DNA from: Pseudomonadota bacterium
GTDB lineage: Bacteria > Myxococcota_A > Polyangia > Polyangiales > Polyangiaceae
DNA: 64,000 bases
Direction: 5' to 3'
NCBI GenBank assembly: GCA_023431345.1
Contig: JAEYWK010000134.1
Location: forward strand, 28,481-92,480
Made by a program: the position numbers and the translations under genes. The notes under the pieces are model-generated. The model saw only the letters and a list, made by a program, of their open reading frames with translations. It had not been told where the DNA came from and made no database searches. Of this stretch, positions 59,602-64,000 are shown in pieces (within the stretch, counting starts at the first letter, position 1; each line of letters begins with the position of its first letter).

Positions 59602-60401
59602 CACGGTGGCGCCCCTTCGACGGGCTCCGTTTCGACGGGCTCCATTTCGACGGGCTCCGCCGAGGCGGGCTGGGCGAGCGCGACCGCGGCCGCGGCTCGC
59701 TCCGCCGCGCGCTTCGATTTGCCGCGCCCTTCGCCGAGCAGGCGGCCTTGGTGCCGCACCTCCACGCGAAACCAGCGGTCGTGCGCGGGTCCGCCCGTCT
59801 CCACGAGCTCGTAGCTCGGGGCCACGCCGCTCTGAGCCTGCAGCCGCTCCTGCAGCTCGCTCTTCGGATCGAGCTCCGGGCCAATGGCCCTCAGCGCCGG
59901 CTCGGCGATGGAGCTGCAAAGCGAGCGCGCTGCATCCAGACCGCGCTCCAAGAACACCGCCGCCACCAGCGCCTCGACCGCGTCCGCCAAGACGTTCGTC
60001 GCGTCGGACAAGCCAGCCGCCTCGGCGCCGCGACCGAGCCGCAAGGCCTTCGAGAGCTCGTGCTGCCGCGCCCAATGCGCCAGCGCCTCCGCGCTCACCA
60101 GCTGCGCGCGCATGCGCGTGAGCACACCCTCGTTGGCGTTCGGCTCGCGCACGAACAAAAGCTCCCCAACGCAGAAGCCGAGCACGGCATCGCCGAGGAA
60201 CTCGAGCCGTTGATTGTCGGGCAGATCGCGCCGCTCGTTCGAGTAGCTGGGGTGGGTCAGCGCTTCCTCGAGCCGCGGTACGGAAGGCGACAGGCCAACC
60301 AGGTCCGCGATGCGTTCGCGCTGTTGCGGGAAGTCGGTTCTCAACGGGGGGCCGACTTTAGCATTGCCCCGTTCAGGTGCGCCTATGCCGCACTGCGTCA
60401 T
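59601..60401 (-). CDS. rnc: Ribonuclease III
   Basis: Protein of 266 aa. It cleaves double-stranded RNA in rRNA and mRNA processing. The catalytic signature NQRLEFLGDAVLGF is near residues 63-76. ADAVEALVAAVFLERGLD completes the active site. The dsRNA-binding domain follows (DPKSELQERLQAQSGVAPSYELVETGG). The last 18 residues are a short Glu/Pro/Val repeat encoded by a 15-bp tandem repeat. It starts at ATG 60401. Confidence 0.94.
   Translation of the reverse strand: MTQCGIGAPERGNAKVGPPLRTDFPQQRERIADLVGLSPSVPRLEEALTHPSYSNERRDLPDNQRLEFLGDAVLGFCVGELLFVREPNANEGVLTRMRAQLVSAEALAHWARQHELSKALRLGRGAEAAGLSDATNVLADAVEALVAAVFLERGLDAARSLCSSIAEPALRAIGPELDPKSELQERLQAQSGVAPSYELVETGGPAHDRWFRVEVRHQGRLLGEGRGKSKRAAERAAAAVALAQPASAEPVEMEPVETEPVEGAPP
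59617..59661. repeat. 15-bp in-frame tandem repeat at the 3' end of rnc
   Basis: TCGACGGGCTCCGTT and two near copies fill 59617-59661. On the minus strand they encode EPVET, EPVEM-like steps. Copy-number change would keep the frame. Confidence 0.85.
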
Positions 60402-60465
60402 GGCGCTCTTCGGCTGCGGTGGGTCCGGCTGCCTTATCGGTGCGGAGCTCGAGTATCCTGCCGGG

Positions 60466-61146
60466 ATGGCGGCGCTGCAGGCCTGCCCCTTCTGCCGGAA
60501 GCTCTACACCAGCGACGAGGCCCGCGTGTGCCCCGAGTGCGACGTGGCGTTGGTCGGCATGAGCCAGCTGCCGCCTTCGCTCGACGCGCTCGAAGACGAG
60601 GCGGAGCAAGGCACGCTCACGCTCCCGGAGAACCAGCTGCTGCCGAGCACGTACCTCGGGCGGGGCCGCGGCGCGCTGGTGGGGCTGTCACTGCTCGGCA
60701 TGGTGGGCTTCTTCCTGCCCTGGGTGGAGCTGCGCATGCCGGACATGGCTGTCTATAGCGCGTTCGACTTGGCGCGCGGACGCGCCGGTTGGCTGTGGGG
60801 TGGGCTCACGGCGTGGCTGGTGCTCATCCCGCTCGTGCTGTCACGACGCACGATCGCGCGCTTGCGTGGCGTGCGGGTGGTGGCGGCGATGTTCGCGGCG
60901 ATGACGCTCACCGAGGCGCTGATGATGTGGCTGATGCCGCCCCGCCGCGGCCTCGCCCCGCTCGAGCTGCAGTTTCGATATGGCTTGTTCTTCAGCGGAG
61001 CCGTCTCGCTCGCGGCCTCGCTGGTGGCGGCGCGTCTCGGAGGGAGCCTCGACAACCTCCCGAATTTCCTGCTGGATACGCGCGAGCTACCGGAGCCCAC
61101 GCGACCCGCTGCGAGGCAAACGAGCGACGGTCAGACGCTTCACTGA
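60466..61146 (+). CDS. Zinc-ribbon membrane protein
   Basis: Protein of 226 aa from ATG at 60466. The N-terminus carries two CxxC pairs (ACPFCRKLY and VCPECDVALVG), a zinc ribbon. Four hydrophobic helices follow (RGALVGLSLLGMVGFFLPWVELRM; GLTAWLVLIPLVLSRR; VVAAMFAAMTLTEALMMWLMP; YGLFFSGAVSLAASLVAARLGG). Ser/Thr-rich tail. It is divergent from rnc with 64 bp between, and is followed by a Yip1-like gene on the same strand. Function unknown; a role in membrane organisation is a guess. Confidence 0.65.
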   Translation: MAALQACPFCRKLYTSDEARVCPECDVALVGMSQLPPSLDALEDEAEQGTLTLPENQLLPSTYLGRGRGALVGLSLLGMVGFFLPWVELRMPDMAVYSAFDLARGRAGWLWGGLTAWLVLIPLVLSRRTIARLRGVRVVAAMFAAMTLTEALMMWLMPPRRGLAPLELQFRYGLFFSGAVSLAASLVAARLGGSLDNLPNFLLDTRELPEPTRPAARQTSDGQTLH

Positions 61147-61192
61147 CGGCGCGCCGCATTGCTGGCGCCAGCTCGCGTGCTAGCTAGCTTGT

Positions 61193-62026
61193 ATGGGCGC
61201 GCTCCGGACCCCGGTACCGCGAGCTCCGTCACGACCCGACGTCGAGCTCGACGAAGGGGCGCTGGACTTGTCCGAAGTGCCCGCGGCGGTGGTGTGCGCG
61301 ACGTGCGGCATGCCCGAGTGCAGCTGCGAGACCGACCGACCATCGGCGTTCTCGGGCGTGGTCGCGATCGTTCCCTGGGAGCGGCCCGGTGGCACGTTGC
61401 TCTCTCGGCTCTGGCAGACGGCCCGCCTCAGCACGCTGTCGCCGGGTGGATTCTTCTCGGCGCTGCCGCCGGGCGGCGTGGTCGCGCCGCTCTACTTCGC
61501 GCTGCTGTCGGAGCTGCTGGCGGCGCTCGGGTTGTGCGCGACGTTCGGCGGGCTCGCGCTGCTGTTGGTGCCATCGCTCGGCTCCGAGCTACTCGTCAAT
61601 CACGCGCTCGGCGCGTGGCTGCTGCGCGGCGTGGGCTTCGGCGTCCCCGGCTTGGCCGTCGCGATGGTGCTGCTGCATCTGGGTCACGGCGCCGCGCTCG
61701 ACGCTGCGGCGAAGCGCGAGGGTTCACGCGCCACCGCACGGGGCGCGCGCTTCGGCCTTTATAGCTGCGGCTGGGACTTGGTGACGCTGCCGCTGGGTTT
61801 GTTGGTGCTCACGTTGACGGACGGACTGCTCACCGCGCTCCGGCATTCCGCGCGCGGGCTCACGGCACCCAACACGGCCGCGATGTCGTATCTGGCCCAC
61901 GTGCATCAGCTCGAGCCTGCGGCGGCCTTGCGGGCGTCGCGGCGCGCGGTGGGGCTCGTGTTCGTACCGCTCTTGCTCGTCGTGATCGCGGCGTTCGTGC
62001 TCGGGCTGGCCTGGGCGGCGAGCTGA
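61193..62026 (+). CDS. Yip1-like multi-span membrane protein with Cys-rich leader
   Basis: Protein of 277 aa. The first 65 residues are cytoplasmic and hold a Cys cluster (CATCGMPECSC) that may bind a metal. Then about five membrane helices form a Yip1-like core (GVVAPLYFALLSELLAALGLCATFGGLALLLVP; LLRGVGFGVPGLAVAMVLLHLGHG; LVTLPLGLLVLTLTDGLLTAL; VGLVFVPLLLVVIAAFVLGLAW). It probably works together with the zinc-ribbon membrane protein upstream, 46 bp away. No specific function is recognised. Confidence 0.65.
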   Translation: MGALRTPVPRAPSRPDVELDEGALDLSEVPAAVVCATCGMPECSCETDRPSAFSGVVAIVPWERPGGTLLSRLWQTARLSTLSPGGFFSALPPGGVVAPLYFALLSELLAALGLCATFGGLALLLVPSLGSELLVNHALGAWLLRGVGFGVPGLAVAMVLLHLGHGAALDAAAKREGSRATARGARFGLYSCGWDLVTLPLGLLVLTLTDGLLTALRHSARGLTAPNTAAMSYLAHVHQLEPAAALRASRRAVGLVFVPLLLVVIAAFVLGLAWAAS

Positions 62027-62028
62027 GC

Positions 62029-62049
62029 GCGCGAATCAGAACATCGCGC
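62029..62049. terminator. Hairpin at a convergent junction
   Basis: GCGCGA (62029-62034) and TCGCGC (62044-62049) form a 6-bp stem with a 9-base loop over the 9-bp gap between the Yip1-like gene and the outer-membrane gene. Confidence 0.3.
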
Positions 62050-63142
62050 CGACTTCGAACGAGAGCGTGAACTGCCGGTCTTCGCCGGCGAGCGCCTGCT
62101 GGTCGGCGGCGTCGTTCTGCGCGTCTTCGGGAGGAACCGCGTCGATCGCGAACTGCCCGCCGATCATCACCATCTCATAGCGGTAGTTGAGGCCGAAAAT
62201 CAGCCGGTGCCGCTCGAGCCGCGCCGCCTTGAACACCGTGTTGTTGTTGAAGTCGAGTGGCGAGCCACCGTTGCACACGGGCTGCCCGCTGTTCGGCAGG
62301 TTGAACGCATCGCCGGGTTGCGCGCTCGGATCGGTGTTGCCCGGCGCGTCTTGGCCCGCGTAGTTGCAGTAGCGGAGCGCGTCGGTGCCGGGCGTGAGAT
62401 CGATCAAGCCAGAATCCGCGAAGATCCACAGGTACTGGTAGCCGAGGTAAGGCGTCAGCACCTGCGAGTCTTGAATCGGCAGGGGCTTGCTGATCTGCAC
62501 GTCGAGGCCCGCGACCGTGAGCTGAAATTGCGGCGTGCCGGTGATGGTGCGGACGCCGGCGCCGACGGAGACGTCCGGCAAGATGCCGCCGATGCCGGTG
62601 CGAAAACCTTCGAGGAGGCTCATGCGCACGTCCGCGCCGCCGGAGATGATGCTCGTCTTCGGCATGAAGCCGACCAGGCCCGTCAGCTCGAGGCCGAAGC
62701 CGAAGCCTTTGCGGAACTTCAGCGAGTACAGCTGGAGCAGCGACTGCGGGGAGCCGTTGTACGTCGACGAAGCGTTGTTCGACGGATCGACGGCGCCTCG
62801 TGTGCCCAGCTTCCAGTACGAAGCGTCGCTGGAAATGCTGGTGTAGTCAGCCTCGAGCGAGAGATGGAAGCCGCCGTAGCCGGTGGTGCGCGCCGAGCGC
62901 ATCGCCGTGGGCGCAAACGCGAACGCGTACTGGCTCATCAGCTTCTTGAAGCTGACGTGGTCCGGCCTGCAAGCCTCGCTGGCCGCGGGCGGCTCCGCGT
63001 CGTTCCAAACGCCGCTCGCGCTGCGGCAAGATTCGTTGGTCACGAGCCGCTCGAGGGCCGGATCCATGGGCTCCGCGTTCGCGACGGCGCTGACGCAGGC
63101 GACGAGAGTTGCAGCGACACAGCAGGCTAAGCGTACGCGCAT
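62036..63142 (-). CDS. Predicted outer-membrane beta-barrel protein
   Basis: Protein of 368 aa. The signal peptide MRVRLACCVAATLVACVSAVANA precedes a Cys-containing segment (NESCRSASGVWNDAEPPAASEACRPDHV). The rest shows repeated amphipathic strands with aromatic ends (GGFHLSLEADYTSISSD, YWKLGTRGAV, RLIFGLNYRYEMVMIGGQFAIDAV), ending FTLSFEVGAMF with a C-terminal Phe that suits BAM-dependent insertion. No family is recognised. Confidence 0.68.
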   Translation of the reverse strand: MRVRLACCVAATLVACVSAVANAEPMDPALERLVTNESCRSASGVWNDAEPPAASEACRPDHVSFKKLMSQYAFAFAPTAMRSARTTGYGGFHLSLEADYTSISSDASYWKLGTRGAVDPSNNASSTYNGSPQSLLQLYSLKFRKGFGFGLELTGLVGFMPKTSIISGGADVRMSLLEGFRTGIGGILPDVSVGAGVRTITGTPQFQLTVAGLDVQISKPLPIQDSQVLTPYLGYQYLWIFADSGLIDLTPGTDALRYCNYAGQDAPGNTDPSAQPGDAFNLPNSGQPVCNGGSPLDFNNNTVFKAARLERHRLIFGLNYRYEMVMIGGQFAIDAVPPEDAQNDAADQQALAGEDRQFTLSFEVGAMF

Positions 63143-63265
63143 CTGGCGGTCCGTCGGGCGAGGCTACTTGCCCGCCCGCGAGCCCGTCAAGTCCAGGCCA
63201 GGACGACGAAATCTCGCCTCTCGGCGCTCGCTGGCCCATAACTTCCCGTCTTCCCGCTGGCCGAC

Positions 63266-63829
63266 ATGACCGACGAGCCTTCCCGAGCGTCCGACTCCAC
63301 GACACCCCCCGACTCTCGGCTTCGCAGTCGACCCATCGAGCGACCATTTCACATCGTGCTGGTGGAGCCGGAAATCCCTCCCAACACGGGCAACGTGGCT
63401 CGCCTGTGCGCCGCGACGCGCTCGCCGCTGCACCTCGTGGGCAAGCTTGGCTTTCGCATCGACGAGCACGCGGTGCGGCGCGCCGGCCTCGATTACTGGC
63501 ACCTCGTCGACGTCAACACCCACGCGACGCTGGATGACGCCGAACGAGCCATCGACGCGCAGCGGCCGTTCGGGCGCGTGCCGCGGCGCTACTTCTTCAG
63601 CGGGCACGCGACGCGCAGCTACCTCGACGTGAAGTTCGAGCTCGGCGACCTGCTGATCTTCGGCAAAGAGAGCGTTGGCCTGCCGGTGGAGCTGTTGCGA
63701 GAGCGCGAAGCGGAGGTGGTGGGCATCCCGATGTCGGGCCTGGTGCGCTCTCACAACCTCGCCAATTCGGTCGCGATCGCGCTGTACGAGGCGCTGCGAC
63801 AGACGGGCGCGCTGAGCCTCGAGGGCTAG
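63266..63829 (+). CDS. trmL: tRNA (cytidine(34)-2'-O)-methyltransferase
   Basis: Protein of 187 aa. It is a SPOUT-type methyltransferase acting on the wobble base of leucine tRNAs. The order IVLVEPEIPPNTGNVARLCAATRSPLHLVGKLGFRIDE..RRAGLDYW matches TrmL, with GDLLIFGKESVGLP and IPMSGLVRSHNLANSVAIALYE as the knot that holds SAM. There is a 27-residue low-complexity leader. ATG at 63266 is used. Confidence 0.92.
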   Translation: MTDEPSRASDSTTPPDSRLRSRPIERPFHIVLVEPEIPPNTGNVARLCAATRSPLHLVGKLGFRIDEHAVRRAGLDYWHLVDVNTHATLDDAERAIDAQRPFGRVPRRYFFSGHATRSYLDVKFELGDLLIFGKESVGLPVELLREREAEVVGIPMSGLVRSHNLANSVAIALYEALRQTGALSLEG

Positions 63830-63861
63830 GGAGTGTCCCTAATTGCTGGTCTCGGCGTAAA

Positions 63862-63889
63862 CGTGCCCGTGCCCGTGCCCGTGCCCGTC
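63862..63889. repeat. GTGCCC hexamer repeat
   Basis: GTGCCC is repeated four to five times in a row (63862-63889), in the gap after trmL and before the gene that enters from the right edge. Confidence 0.85.
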
Positions 63890-63908
63890 TGTCGATACCG
63901 CACAAGTC

Positions 63909-63998
63909 TCAGACCCTGCTGCTGGCCTGGAGCCCAGCTTCGAACCCTGCCTCGTAGCTGAGGAGGGTCTGCATGCCACGGTAGAGGACGAGCCAGCC
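63909..63998 (-). CDS. C-terminal tail of a gene cut by the right edge, possible transposase
   Basis: Only the last 29 codons and the stop are visible. The translation runs GWLVLYRGMQTLLSYEAGF and ends ASSRV, with strong G/C third positions, so it is likely coding. The GWLVL-RG pattern reminds me of C-termini of IS4-family transposases, and the sequence GGGAGTGTCCCTAATTGC at 63832-63849 could belong to an element end. Both points are weak, and the family cannot be confirmed without the rest of the gene. Confidence 0.45.
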   Translation of the reverse strand, partial: GWLVLYRGMQTLLSYEAGFEAGLQASSRV

Positions 63999-64000
63999 CG

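Overview
The window is very GC-rich chromosomal DNA that most resembles a myxobacterium (Myxococcota, probably Polyangiales). The evidence is three eukaryote-like Ser/Thr protein kinases with HRD/DFG motifs, a FHA-sigma54 activator in an operon with one of them, PilZ and HDOD proteins, and many lipoproteins with Gly/Ser/Ala-rich linkers behind a lipobox. No tRNA, rRNA, CRISPR array, phage or intact insertion sequence was seen. The assignment rests on gene style only; there is no rRNA marker here.

Layout. 0-13 kb: end of a tRNA dihydrouridine synthase, a GYF/GAF-like protein, a hybrid histidine kinase, small hypothetical genes, inorganic pyrophosphatase, a ParA/MobD-like ATPase, an HDOD-PilZ protein, a redoxin lipoprotein, a Ser/Thr kinase, rpoZ and a methyltransferase. 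13-19 kb: a DnaJ-type chaperone, adenosine deaminase, a VKOR-DsbA fusion and RNase R. 18.8-23.5 kb: a four-gene, translationally coupled operon on the minus strand (FHA-sigma54 activator, Ser/Thr kinase, TPR membrane protein, Gly-rich lipoprotein). 23.6-28.5 kb: lipoproteins, serS and a DNA methyltransferase coupled to the next operon. 28.5-33.2 kb: a complete branched-chain amino-acid type ABC importer (livK-H-M-G-F). 33.3-38 kb: a PEGA-tailed kinase, a DAHP-synthase-like protein lacking catalytic motifs fused in expression to tyrA, and two lipoproteins sharing an NPQP motif. 38-47 kb: cNMP-binding, PilZ and GNAT proteins, rpe with a coupled metallopeptidase lipoprotein, and a MoxR-DUF58-transglutaminase operon. 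47-50.9 kb: an orphan ABC ATPase, a repeat-bearing gene-poor stretch, and bioF-bioD.

50.7-53.9 kb is the most unusual part. Three copies of GTTTCACGTGAAAC, the core of the ParB-binding centromere site parS, lie within 3.2 kb. One is inside bioF; the others are in a gene-free stretch packed with GC-rich tandem and direct repeats and ending in an AT-rich patch. I read this as part of the chromosomal centromere, so the window is probably near the replication origin. parA and parB of the chromosomal system are not in the window.

54-64 kb: a TetR regulator with a palindrome across its start codon, zapA, a small lipoprotein, trpS, a solitary DNA methyltransferase, a parvulin-type prolyl isomerase, a small secreted protein and rnc in one overlapping run, a zinc-ribbon membrane protein followed by a Yip1-like membrane protein, an outer-membrane protein, trmL, and the tail of a gene running in from the right edge.

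Many long ORFs on both strands and frames are artefacts of high GC and were left out. Where a start codon was moved inward, the reason is given.
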